DNA of 6,808 bases from Oscillospiraceae bacterium (GCA_003512525.1 DOQG01000005.1:10942-17749); one strand, 5' to 3'; shown: positions 1 through 6,455, numbered from the stretch's first letter. The notes: generated by a model not told the origin, from the letters alone. A program made the numbers and translations.

Positions 1-2
1 CT

Positions 3-46
3 GGGGCTACCGCCCCTAGTCCCTGTTGGGGGCTACGCCCCTCAAC
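3..46. repeat. Two GC-rich palindromic units (REP/hairpin-like)
   Basis: Two related palindromes sit 26 bp apart. Unit 1 (3-16) is GGGGC-TACC-GCCCC. Unit 2 (25-46) has stem GGGGC/GCCCC around TAC, extended by GTTG/CAAC with T42 bulged. Neither is followed by a T-tract on either strand, so they are poor classical terminators, although they lie just past the 3' end of the minus-strand TfoX-like remnant. They look like a dispersed intergenic hairpin repeat, and the array may continue left of the window. That family assignment is inference. Confidence 0.55.
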
Positions 47-58
47 CCCATTTATACA

Positions 59-553
59 TTATTTCTTCTTGGGTTTCTTTTTCGGTACGGGTGTGACCTG
101 TTCAAGAACTTCAACTACCTTTCCCGTAAGCTCCCTGTCCTCTATATCAAGAATATAATGCTCCTTTGCGCCGTCATACGGCACACCGCACTCAGCACCC
201 GACATAAGCTCTTCGATTTCGGGGAGCTTTTTAACATATACCGTGTTGTCGCAGACAAGCAGGACAGGCTTATCGTTAACATAAACCATATATTCTCCGA
301 ACATCTTTTTATACCGCACGTTTTCGATACCGACAAGCTGTTCACAGACAAATTCTATGGCAATACCGCATAATTATTGTCGTGCGATTGCGCAGTCAGA
401 TTTTTCGTCAGATTGTATAAATTGAGTGCAGGCAGGCTTGCGCCTGTCAAGCGAAATTTGTGCAAGATGACGGGAAATATGCAAGCAAGCGTGCGGCAAA
501 GGCGATAGCCGTTAATTGTGCGGTATTGCCATATATTCCTGCGATGTTGCCAT
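59..553 (-). pseudogene. TfoX N-terminal-domain protein gene, split by a 172-bp inserted element
   Basis: The 3' part (59-358) encodes EFVCEQL followed by the YKKMFGEYMVYVNDKPVLLV core and a lysine-rich tail, typical of small single-domain TfoX_N proteins of about 105-115 residues. Their role is generally unknown; two-domain TfoX/Sxy of Proteobacteria is a competence regulator. In this part's own frame no ATG lies before the stop at 374-376, and the GTG at 317-319 has no ribosome binding site. The real start is ATG 551-553: AGGAG lies 7 nt upstream, and the following codons read MATSQEY before entering the inserted element, where the frame stops at 512-514. Deleting 174 bp (element plus one AT) gives an unbroken 106-codon frame beginning MATSQEYIEFVCEQL. 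The rest of the frame has no other lesion, which suggests a recent insertion. The antiporter upstream ends 3 bp before this ATG, so the two were probably cotranscribed and translationally coupled. Full function is unlikely now. Confidence 0.87.
359..530. mobile_element. MITE-like non-autonomous element with about 20-bp terminal inverted repeats
   Basis: The ends are inverted copies: GGCAATACCGCAYAATTA reads inward from 359 and, on the minus strand, from 530. Including the flanking TA and AT bases, 356-376 and 513-533 match at 20 of 21 positions. AT at 357-358 and 531-532 is the best candidate target duplication, because removing the element plus one AT exactly restores the TfoX-like frame. 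The element encodes no transposase, so it would be mobilised in trans. The 2-bp duplication resembles the TA used by IS630/Tc1-mariner transposases, but that family is not proven. The net insertion of 174 bp is a multiple of three. In the host-gene frame the interior is open for 45 codons, and the only two stops (512-514 and 374-376) are TAA triplets at the inner edge of the two repeats. An internal palindrome, AGGC-TTGC-GCCT, lies at 434-445. Confidence 0.82.
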
Positions 554-556
554 TTC

Positions 557-2197
557 TCAGCTCCTGCTTTCTTTTCTCTTTACAAAAAATCTTATTGCAA
601 ACAGCACCGCCAGCATAAGCGCCGCCGAGAAGCCAAGCACTATGAATACGTTATGCACAAAGCCCGACAGCAGATAGCCGACAACGCACACCGCCGCAAC
701 TGTCAGCGCATACGGGAGCTGTGTCGAAACGTGATTGACGTGGTCGCACTGTGCACCTGTCGATGCCATAATGGTGGTGTCCGAGATAGGCGAACAGTGG
801 TCGCCGCACACCGCACCCGCAAGGCAGGCTGAAATGCAGATGATGACCATTGACGGAATTTCTCCCGTCTGCGAAACATTCGCAAGCTCCGCCTCAAACA
901 CGCTCGTAACGATAGGGATAAGTATGCCGAACGTTCCCCACGATGTGCCCGTTGCAAAAGCAAGCCCGATAGCCACCACGAACAGTATTACAGACAGAAG
1001 CACGCTGAGCGCCGTTGCGCCCTGTACCACTCCCGAAACAAACGCACCTGCTTCAAGGTGGTTTGTCATCGTTTTAAGCGTCCACGCAAAAGTCAGTATA
1101 AGTATCGCAGGCACCATCTGCTTGAATCCTGCGGCGATAGAATCCATACATTCGTTGAACTTCAGCACACGGCGGAGCATATAATATGCGATTATAACTA
1201 TCAGCGCCGAGATAGAGCCGAGCGACAGACCGTAAGCCGCATCGCAGTTTGCAAATGCCGTCACAAAATCCGTACCCGAGAAAAATCCGCCGGTATAGAT
1301 CATACCCACAACGCAGAACACGATAAGCACAGCAACAGGAAGTATAAGGTCTATAACCCTGCCTCTTTCGGTCACCGGCTGTGCGTCCTGCTCGTAAGTA
1401 TTGTTTTTTGTCGTGAAAATATCACCGTTCTTTGCGTTATCCTCGTGTATTTTCATCGGTCCGTAATCCGTATCGCTTATTGATATGAATATTACCATAA
1501 GTATCGTTAAAAATGCGTACAGATTATACGGGATAGTGTTTATAAACAGCGATATTCCGTTTACGCCCTCGACCGTACCGCTTACCGCCGCCGCCCACGA
1601 TGAGATAGGTGCAATAATGCAGATAGGTGCGGCTGTCGAATCTATAAGATAAGCGAGCTTTGAACGTGATATGTTGTGCTTGTCGGTTATCGGCCTCATT
1701 ACCGAGCCTACAGTCAGGCAGTTGAAATAATCGTCAACAAATATCAGCACACCGAGGAAAAACGTTGACAGTGCAACTCCCCGTCTGCCCTTGATATGAG
1801 CCGCCGCCCATTCGCCGTAGGCACGGCTGCCGCCCGCCTTGTTCATCAGTACAACGATTATTCCCAGTACAACAAGGAACACCAGTATTCCGACATTGTA
1901 TGCGTTTGAAAGATTTGTTATAAGTCCGTCCTGCACGACCGCCTTGAACGTTCCCTCAAATCCCGTTCCCGATGCCGCCGCATAGATTATTCCTCCTGAC
2001 AATATTCCGACAAACAGCGAGGAATACACTTCCTTTGTGATAAGCGCAAGTCCTATCGCTATAACCGGCGGAAACAGCGACCACAGCGTACCCTTGGCTT
2101 CGGTTATCGGTGCGGCAATAATACAGCATACCGTAAAAGCCACGATAAGCAATCCGAACACCGCTTTGCTCAGATAAGATTTTTTCTTCTTTTCCAT
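557..2197 (-). CDS. Na+/H+ antiporter, NhaC family (PF03553-type)
   Basis: Polytopic inner-membrane transporter of 546 residues. The family exchanges Na+ for H+ or couples organic-acid or amino-acid exchange to them (for example malate/lactate antiport by MleN), so the substrate here is uncertain. Counting from M1 of the chosen start, family signatures are VDDYFNCLTVGS at about 154-165, DSTAAPICIIAPISSWA from about 186, GTSWGTFGILIP from about 417 and GDHCSPISDTT at about 465-475. I see at least ten strongly hydrophobic segments, a lysine-rich N-terminus (MEKKKKS) and a basic C-terminus (FFVKRKESRS). A polar cytoplasm-like loop lies at about 242-280. ATG 2197 was chosen over ATG 2218 because AAGGAAG sits 5 nt before it, while the upstream ATG has no ribosome binding site. 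A promoter lies at 2260-2288. The stop TGA (557-559) is 3 bp before the TfoX-like start, so the two genes formed an operon. Length is normal for this long subfamily and no lesion is visible. Confidence 0.93.
   Translation of the reverse strand: MEKKKKSYLSKAVFGLLIVAFTVCCIIAAPITEAKGTLWSLFPPVIAIGLALITKEVYSSLFVGILSGGIIYAAASGTGFEGTFKAVVQDGLITNLSNAYNVGILVFLVVLGIIVVLMNKAGGSRAYGEWAAAHIKGRRGVALSTFFLGVLIFVDDYFNCLTVGSVMRPITDKHNISRSKLAYLIDSTAAPICIIAPISSWAAAVSGTVEGVNGISLFINTIPYNLYAFLTILMVIFISISDTDYGPMKIHEDNAKNGDIFTTKNNTYEQDAQPVTERGRVIDLILPVAVLIVFCVVGMIYTGGFFSGTDFVTAFANCDAAYGLSLGSISALIVIIAYYMLRRVLKFNECMDSIAAGFKQMVPAILILTFAWTLKTMTNHLEAGAFVSGVVQGATALSVLLSVILFVVAIGLAFATGTSWGTFGILIPIVTSVFEAELANVSQTGEIPSMVIICISACLAGAVCGDHCSPISDTTIMASTGAQCDHVNHVSTQLPYALTVAAVCVVGYLLSGFVHNVFIVLGFSAALMLAVLFAIRFFVKRKESRS
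561..565 (-). promoter_or_regulatory. Ribosome binding site of the split TfoX-like gene
   Basis: AGGAG lies inside the last codons of the antiporter gene, 7 nt before ATG 551-553. It is the only good ribosome binding site for the TfoX-like gene and it identifies the original start codon on the far side of the inserted element. Confidence 0.8.
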
Positions 2198-2202
2198 TGT
2201 TA

Positions 2203-2209
2203 CTTCCTT
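2203..2209 (-). promoter_or_regulatory. Ribosome binding site selecting the antiporter start
   Basis: AAGGAAG is spaced 5 nt from ATG 2195-2197. The in-frame ATG seven codons upstream (2216-2218) has no purine-rich site, so the downstream ATG is preferred. Confidence 0.65.
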
Positions 2210-2259
2210 TTCGCCCATAAGCCATTCATACGGGCGGATTTACGTTTTAAGATACTTTA

Positions 2260-2288
2260 ATGGTACATTATTTTGGCTCTGTTGTCAA
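2260..2288 (-). promoter_or_regulatory. Promoter of the antiporter gene
   Basis: On the minus strand a perfect -35 box TTGACA (2283-2288) is followed after 17 bp by TACCAT (2260-2265), a 4/6 match to the -10 consensus. The predicted start near 2253 gives a leader of about 55 nt. The region is AT-rich and lies downstream of the acetyltransferase terminator. Confidence 0.65.
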
Positions 2289-2340
2289 GCGTTTATAGCT
2301 TAAAACCGCTGTAAAAAAGCGTATTTCCTGCACTTGCAAC

Positions 2341-2372
2341 AAAAAATTCCGCCCTGATGATGCGGGACGGAA
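2341..2372 (-). terminator. Rho-independent terminator after the 194-residue acetyltransferase
   Basis: On the minus strand TTCCG-T-CCC pairs with GGGCGGAA across a 9-nt loop, with one bulged T, followed directly by six T (2341-2346). It lies 31 bp past the stop codon and separates this gene from the antiporter promoter. Confidence 0.85.
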
Positions 2373-2403
2373 AAATCTGTATTCAATATGCTATCCGAAC
2401 CCG

Positions 2404-2988
2404 TCAATCTTCCCTGTACTCCATAGTATACAGATACTGACCGGATTTCAGTTGCTTTTTAGCGGTATTCTTCATTCCGCACTTAGTGTATTTTGTTACC
2501 TTAAGCTCAGTGTCGGTATCAAGCACGCAGGGTATACCCTCCCTTGCCGCTTCGGAAAAAGGGTGTTCCAGTATCCTTTTCATATATCCTTTTCCCTGAT
2601 ATTCACGCAGAACTACCACCATCGACACCGCTACATAATCCTTTTCCTTTTTGTAGACTTTGGCATAAAGCTCCTCACTTGAACCTGCCACTATTCTCAC
2701 ACTGCGAAATGACATCTCCCTGAGCATTCTCCCGACCATATGCAACGCAGGCTTCAACTTTATTTTAGTGCTTTTGCGCCAATACGCAAGAAACCCCTCG
2801 TGATTGTCTGACGTAGTGTACAAAACCCCTGAATTGTAGAAATACTCCGTCATTATTTCAAACGCCTTTATAATATCCTCACGAGGCGCAGTTGTGGCAA
2901 TACCGTCGCCCTCTGCGGCGAAGGCTTCGCCGATAAGCGTTCCGTAATGCGCCAGCTCTTCCTTTGTCATACTGTTTACTTTCTGCAT
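2404..2988 (-). CDS. GNAT-family N-acetyltransferase (194 residues)
   Basis: Predicted cytoplasmic acetyl-CoA-dependent acetyltransferase. The acetyl-CoA-binding motif A is clear at about 121-141: VSMVVVLREYQGKGYMKRIL, containing the Q-x-x-G-x-G/A-type loop QGKGYM. This is followed by the usual helix and a beta strand with PCVLDTDTE (153-161). The C-terminal half YTKCGM...YLYTMEYRED fits the final GNAT strands. The N-terminal 110 residues are less typical and probably determine the acceptor. The acceptor substrate cannot be inferred. ATG 2988 has AGGAG 10 nt upstream; ATG at residue 7 is a weaker alternative. The gene stands alone, with its own promoter (3031-3059) and terminator (2341-2372). 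Confidence 0.88.
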   Translation of the reverse strand: MQKVNSMTKEELAHYGTLIGEAFAAEGDGIATTAPREDIIKAFEIMTEYFYNSGVLYTTSDNHEGFLAYWRKSTKIKLKPALHMVGRMLREMSFRSVRIVAGSSEELYAKVYKKEKDYVAVSMVVVLREYQGKGYMKRILEHPFSEAAREGIPCVLDTDTELKVTKYTKCGMKNTAKKQLKSGQYLYTMEYRED

Positions 2989-3030
2989 GGTTTTTCCGCT
3001 CCTGTTTCAAAGTTAGTTATCGCTAATTAT

Positions 3031-3059
3031 ATTATAACCGATTTCAATCCGGCAGTCAA
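3031..3059 (-). promoter_or_regulatory. Near-consensus promoter of the 194-residue acetyltransferase
   Basis: On the minus strand TTGACT (3054-3059), a 17-bp spacer and a perfect TATAAT (3031-3036). Transcription should start near 3024, about 36 nt before the ATG. It matches the housekeeping sigma-A consensus at 11 of 12 positions. Confidence 0.88.
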
Positions 3060-3126
3060 CCAAAAATTCCGCAATTTCCAAAGCAGACCATTTTATATCA
3101 AAAACAGCGTTTTATCTTCGTGCCGC

Positions 3127-3145
3127 ATATTACGCTCCGTAATAT
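3127..3145. other. Perfect AT-rich stem-loop directly after the 149-residue acetyltransferase gene
   Basis: ATATTACG-CTC-CGTAATAT forms an uninterrupted 8-bp stem with a 3-nt loop, 1 bp past the stop codon. No U-tract follows on the minus strand, so it is at best a weak terminator or an mRNA 3'-end stabiliser. No better terminator was found for the operon upstream before the next promoter at 3059. Confidence 0.5.
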
Positions 3146-3146
3146 T

Positions 3147-3596
3147 TTAAATCCACATTTCCATTTCTCCGCTGTCGCTGAATCCGATTTTTTCATACAG
3201 CCGCCGTCCGACAGCCGACGGTTTCAGCCGTACATTGTGAACTCCCTTGTCTTTAAGCCATTTGATAAGCTCTTTCATTATAAGAGAAGCATATCCGTTT
3301 CTTCTCTTTTCGGGAACGCAATATACATCAATGACATATCCGTACATCGGAGTTTTGAAAAAGCAGAACGGCACATCTTCCTTTATCACAGCTCCGCCGC
3401 ACGCAACCGCCTTGCTGTTTTCATATACGAGATAGTGACAGCATTTTTTCTGTGCGTACAGCTCTTTGTATTTTGCGTATATTTTACTCTCGGCGTTCTC
3501 CTGAAGCAACGTTACTGAACCTACCTCTTTGAACATATCCATTTTCATTTGAACCACAATGTCAAGGTCTTTTATCTCCGCTTTTCTGACTTCCAT
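3147..3596 (-). CDS. GNAT-family N-acetyltransferase (149 residues)
   Basis: Compact single-domain GNAT of typical length, predicted cytoplasmic. The N-terminus MEVRKAEIKDLDIVVQMK fits strand 1 and helix 1. Motif A is at about 89-107, IDVYCVPEKRRNGYASLIM, with the acetyl-CoA pyrophosphate loop R-R-N-G-Y-A (98-103). Motif B follows as LKPSAVGRRLYEKIGF (124-139), with Y134 in the position of the usual general-acid tyrosine. The acceptor is unknown. The gene begins 24 bp after the stop of the DUF4143 ATPase, with AAAGG about 8 nt before its ATG and no obvious separate promoter, so the two are probably cotranscribed. A hairpin at 3127-3145 follows. Confidence 0.9.
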   Translation of the reverse strand: MEVRKAEIKDLDIVVQMKMDMFKEVGSVTLLQENAESKIYAKYKELYAQKKCCHYLVYENSKAVACGGAVIKEDVPFCFFKTPMYGYVIDVYCVPEKRRNGYASLIMKELIKWLKDKGVHNVRLKPSAVGRRLYEKIGFSDSGEMEMWI

Positions 3597-3620
3597 AATT
3601 ACAGCCTTTCGCTTATTCGA

Positions 3621-4949
3621 TTATATAAACATTGCCATATAAACCGGAACACATAAAATATCCTGTTCCTTGCACATATCCTTTGTATACACAATGTATC
3701 TGTTCAGTATCCGTCCGGAATATTTTTCGGTAAATACATCAAGCGATCTATGCGTTTTATAACCCGATGATTTTACCTCTATCGGTACTATCTTGTTTTT
3801 CCTTGCAAGCAGGAAATCAACCTCATAATTATGCCTTGTTTCTTCATTCATAATTGTATGATAGAATAATTCGTCACCGTTACTTGCAATACACTGTGCG
3901 ACCGCATTTTCATATAAATATCCGAGATTGACGCTCAGCTTATCACTGAGGACTTTCTGATATATATCATTTTCAGTAAAATCCTTATCCTTGAACATAA
4001 GCGTTACAAACAGCCCCGTGTCACTAAGGAACAGTTTAAAACGGGATAAATCCTTAGTGCTTGACATTCCGGTGTTAGGGTCATTTACATTATACGAAAC
4101 AATGACAGTCTTTGAATCCTTAAGCTCGGCAATAAGCTCCAGAATTTTGTCCGATTGCTCTTTACCGATTACTGTGCCCGGCTGAAATCTGGCTACATTC
4201 TTATTAAGCTGTGCCGGTATTGCATCAAACAGCATCGAGAGCCTGCCCGTCTGATCTATTTTTGCAAAATCCGCCTCATAAAGATTTAGTATATCACGCT
4301 TAATTTCATCAACTTTTCTGAAATTATTGCTTTCAACATAAGCACTCACCGCCTGCGGCATTCCACCGACAAGCATATATAGTCTGAACTGCCTTAGCTG
4401 TTTACGGTGTACTGCGTCCCCGAGCGGAATATTTTTTTCAAAGCATTGTCTTAGTAAAGAAAATGTCGTTTCATCACCGAGTGCCCACAGAAATTCCTCA
4501 TAGTCCATAGGGTACATACTGACTTTTCTTTCTTCACTCGGGATCACTATATCTCTGACATTTTTCTTTATCGAAATCAGCGAACCCGTTTCTATATAGT
4601 CATATCTGTGATCTTTGACAAGCGTTTTTATAGCCTGCCGTGCCATAGGACATAGCTGGACTTCGTCAAATATGATAACCGACCTTCGTTCGTGCAAATC
4701 CTTCCTGTACTGAAGCTGAAGCTGCAAAAAAAGATAATTCAGATCGGAAACATCGTCAAAAAGCTCTCTGACCTCTTTCGACGCTGTAGCAAAATCAACA
4801 AGTATATAGCTTTCATATTCGTTCTTTGCAAACTCCTCAACGACTGTAGATTTTCCGATACGCCTTGCACCCTCTACAAGCAGAGCAGTATTGCCGCCCG
4901 ATTCATTTTTCCACTGTAACATTTTGTCGTATATCTTCCGCTTGAACAT
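3621..4949 (-). CDS. AAA ATPase with C-terminal DUF4143 (AAA_14-DUF4143 protein)
   Basis: 442 residues from the chosen start. Numbering from ATG 4970 (add 7): Walker A is GARRIGKST (34-42), with the arginines before GKS typical of this family; Walker B is VIIFDE (98-103) followed by VQLCP; a sensor-like ETGSLISI is at 127-134; VGGMPQAV (201-208) is a family hallmark. The C-terminal part has EVDFLLAR (383-390) and PIEVKSSG (396-403), giving a D385...E398-x-K400 arrangement of PD-(D/E)XK nuclease-like type, the fold class to which DUF4143 is assigned as I recall. Such proteins are common, patchily distributed accessory genes of unknown role. ATG 4949 is preferred because AGGAG lies 7 nt upstream; ATG 4970 lacks a site. 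The gene looks AT-richer than ackA and the antiporter, consistent with horizontal transfer. It leads an operon with the 149-residue acetyltransferase. Confidence 0.92.
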   Translation of the reverse strand: MFKRKIYDKMLQWKNESGGNTALLVEGARRIGKSTVVEEFAKNEYESYILVDFATASKEVRELFDDVSDLNYLFLQLQLQYRKDLHERRSVIIFDEVQLCPMARQAIKTLVKDHRYDYIETGSLISIKKNVRDIVIPSEERKVSMYPMDYEEFLWALGDETTFSLLRQCFEKNIPLGDAVHRKQLRQFRLYMLVGGMPQAVSAYVESNNFRKVDEIKRDILNLYEADFAKIDQTGRLSMLFDAIPAQLNKNVARFQPGTVIGKEQSDKILELIAELKDSKTVIVSYNVNDPNTGMSSTKDLSRFKLFLSDTGLFVTLMFKDKDFTENDIYQKVLSDKLSVNLGYLYENAVAQCIASNGDELFYHTIMNEETRHNYEVDFLLARKNKIVPIEVKSSGYKTHRSLDVFTEKYSGRILNRYIVYTKDMCKEQDILCVPVYMAMFI

Positions 4950-4956
4950 AGGCTTT

Positions 4957-4961
4957 CTCCT
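4957..4961 (-). promoter_or_regulatory. Ribosome binding site selecting the DUF4143 ATPase start
   Basis: AGGAG is 7 nt before ATG 4947-4949. It lies within the seven codons that would be added by the upstream ATG 4968-4970, so the shorter protein is favoured. Confidence 0.75.
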
Positions 4962-4964
4962 TTT

Positions 4965-5112
4965 TCGCATTTTTTATTTTGCCGATTTCAAGAATAATCG
5001 CATTTTTTATAAAAGCGTTTTTATGCTTTATCGCAATTTTTATTTCCGCTATTTTATCCGTTATCGCAATTTTTATACTTCAATATTACCACTTTCCCGC
5101 ACTTTTTGCAAT
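4965..5112. repeat. 33-bp periodic tandem repeat in the ATPase leader
   Basis: TCGCA starts at 4965, 4998, 5031 and 5064, exactly 33 bp apart, each followed by five or six T (or A then T) and then AT, roughly TCGCAWTTTTTAT. A fifth, degenerate unit (CCGCACTTTTTGC) starts at 5097 in the same register. The first 13-14 bases of each unit are conserved and the other 19 are diverged. On the minus strand this gives repeated ATAAAAAWTGCGA motifs between the promoter at 5083-5111 and the ATPase ribosome binding site, so most copies are in the transcribed leader. Clustered sites for a DNA- or RNA-binding regulator are possible. Confidence 0.75.
5083..5111 (-). promoter_or_regulatory. Promoter of the DUF4143 ATPase operon
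   Basis: On the minus strand TTGCAA (5106-5111), a 17-bp spacer and TAATAT (5083-5088). The predicted start near 5076 gives an unusually long, A-rich leader of about 127 nt that contains the 33-bp-spaced repeats. It lies immediately downstream of the ackA terminator. Confidence 0.7.
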
Positions 5113-5133
5113 ACCCATCACCATTTTTTACAT

Positions 5134-5166
5134 AAAAACCCCGCCCCCGAAAACTCGGGGGCGGGG
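5134..5166 (-). terminator. Rho-independent terminator of ackA
   Basis: On the minus strand a perfect 12-bp stem CCCCGCCCCCGA / TCGGGGGCGGGG (5139-5166) with a 4-base loop is followed by five T (5134-5138). It lies 25 bp after the ackA stop and insulates ackA from the ATPase promoter. Confidence 0.96.
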
Positions 5167-5191
5167 AAAACACCTATATCTATCGCTTCAC

Positions 5192-6403
5192 TTACGCATT
5201 CTTGTCAAGACCTGTGATTTCAAGTGTATCACGGGCGATAAGAAGCTCCTCGTTTGTAGGAATTACCCATACCTCGACCTTGCTGTCGGGAGCAGAGATC
5301 TTTGTGAGCTTGCCCTTTAAGCCGTCGTTTACAGAGTTGTCAAGCTTGATGCCGAGATATTCCATATTCTCGCATACGCCCTTTCTTACTTCCGGAGCGT
5401 TCTCGCCGATACCGCCTGTGAAGATAACAACGTCAAGACCGTTCATAGCGGCTGTGTAAGAACCGATGTACTTCTTTATCTCGTATGTCAGCATATCTGT
5501 AACAAGCTGTGAACGCTTGTCGCCGTGCTGTGCGGCACTTGTGATATCTCTGTTGTCGCTGAACTGACCCGAAAGTCCGAGGAAGCCCGACTTCTTGTTG
5601 AGATAGTCGCTCATCTGTGCGGGAGTGAAGCCCAGCTTGTTCTGTACGAATTCAACAGCCGAGGGGTCAACGCTGCCCGAGCGTGTACCCATGATGATAC
5701 CGTCAAGAGGAGTAAAGCCCATTGATGTATCTACAGACTTTCCGTCCTTGATAGCTGTTATGGATGAACCGTTGCCGAGGTGGCAAGATACGATGTTAAG
5801 ACCTTCAAGGCTCTTGCCTGTGACCTCGCCGTACTTCATTGATACAAAGCGGTGTGATGTTCCGTGGAAGCCGTACTTTCTTACATGGAACTGCTCATAG
5901 CACTCATATGGCATACCGAACATATAAGCCTTGGGAGGCATTGTCTGGTGGAACGCCGTATCGAATACTACTACCTGAGGAGTTGTTTCGGGTATAACCT
6001 TCTTGCAGGCTCTCAGCGCGAGTGCGTGTGCGTGGTTATGTACAGGAGCAAGGTCTGCAAGACCGTCTATCTGATCTATGACCTCGTCCGTTACGATCGT
6101 TGTCTTTGTGAATACCTCAGCGCCCTGCACTATTCTGTGACCTACAGCGCCTATCTCGCTCATATCCTTGATAACGGCGGCGTTGCCCTTTGTCATTACC
6201 TCAACCAGCTTTTCAAAAGCCTCTGTGTGAGTGGGGAACGAACATTCCTCTACATATTCCCTGCCGTCAAACGTCTTGTGAGTGATCTTTCCGTCTATAC
6301 CGATACGCTCGCAATTTCCCTTTGCTATGACCGACTCATCCTTCATGTCTATAAGCTGATACTTCAGTGATGAACTGCCGGCATTTACTACCAGAATTTT
6401 CAT
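5192..6403 (-). CDS. ackA: Acetate kinase
   Basis: Cytoplasmic enzyme of 403 residues that interconverts acetyl phosphate plus ADP and acetate plus ATP, the final energy-yielding step of acetate fermentation. The N-terminus MKILVVNAGSSSLKYQL carries N7, S10, S12 and K14 of the first acetate-kinase signature. The second signature follows at about 177-188 (YGFHGTSHRFVS) with H180. Other catalytic or binding residues known from the Methanosarcina enzyme are in place: R90 in GHRIVQG, D148 in VVFDTAFH, R241 in MGTRSGSVDP, the nucleotide loop HLGNGSS (208-214), FTGGIGENA (328-336) and E385 in PTNEELLIARDT. Length is standard. ATG 6403 has AAAGG about 11 nt upstream. Its own promoter (6456-6484) and terminator (5134-5166) make it monocistronic; phosphotransacetylase (pta), often adjacent, is not next to it here. 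Confidence 0.98.
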   Translation of the reverse strand: MKILVVNAGSSSLKYQLIDMKDESVIAKGNCERIGIDGKITHKTFDGREYVEECSFPTHTEAFEKLVEVMTKGNAAVIKDMSEIGAVGHRIVQGAEVFTKTTIVTDEVIDQIDGLADLAPVHNHAHALALRACKKVIPETTPQVVVFDTAFHQTMPPKAYMFGMPYECYEQFHVRKYGFHGTSHRFVSMKYGEVTGKSLEGLNIVSCHLGNGSSITAIKDGKSVDTSMGFTPLDGIIMGTRSGSVDPSAVEFVQNKLGFTPAQMSDYLNKKSGFLGLSGQFSDNRDITSAAQHGDKRSQLVTDMLTYEIKKYIGSYTAAMNGLDVVIFTGGIGENAPEVRKGVCENMEYLGIKLDNSVNDGLKGKLTKISAPDSKVEVWVIPTNEELLIARDTLEITGLDKNA

Positions 6404-6455
6404 TTAAATAAGATACCTTTCTGAATTTATTTTTGCTGAACGCAATATCATTATT

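Noticed and set aside
59..319. Intact 86-residue TfoX-like gene starting at GTG 319
   Set aside because: There is no ribosome binding site before the GTG, coding homology to the family continues upstream (EFVCEQL), and a far better ATG with AGGAG exists at 553 across an inserted element.
356..533. Invertible promoter switch flanked by inverted repeats
   Set aside because: Inverted 21-bp repeats around 136 bp fit the geometry, but no recombinase gene is near, the inside has no convincing promoter (a TTGACA at 445-450 has no -10 box at proper spacing), and excision of the segment restores a gene, which indicates insertion.
518..832. Plus-strand 104-residue open frame
   Set aside because: It starts in the terminal repeat of the element and runs antisense through the well-supported antiporter gene; its composition (many H, R, C) is that of a shadow frame.
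2198..2218. Antiporter start at ATG 2218
   Set aside because: No ribosome binding site upstream; the ATG at 2197 has AAGGAAG at 5 nt.
2890..2905. Second copy of the element end (GGCAATACCG) inside the acetyltransferase gene
   Set aside because: Only about ten bases match, no inverted partner is nearby, and the bases encode ordinary GNAT residues.
4950..4970. ATPase start at ATG 4970
   Set aside because: The codons it would add contain the AGGAG that serves ATG 4949, and nothing suitable precedes 4970.
4965..5112. CRISPR array or coding repeat
   Set aside because: The conserved part is only about 13 bp and AT-rich with non-identical flanks of 19 bp, no cas genes are present, and open frames through it on either strand lack start signals and read as low-complexity hydrophobic or lysine-rich sequence.
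4891..5320. Plus-strand open frames over the ATPase leader and ackA terminator
   Set aside because: They run through a perfect terminator hairpin and the periodic AT-rich repeat, have no ribosome binding sites and overlap ackA or the ATPase.
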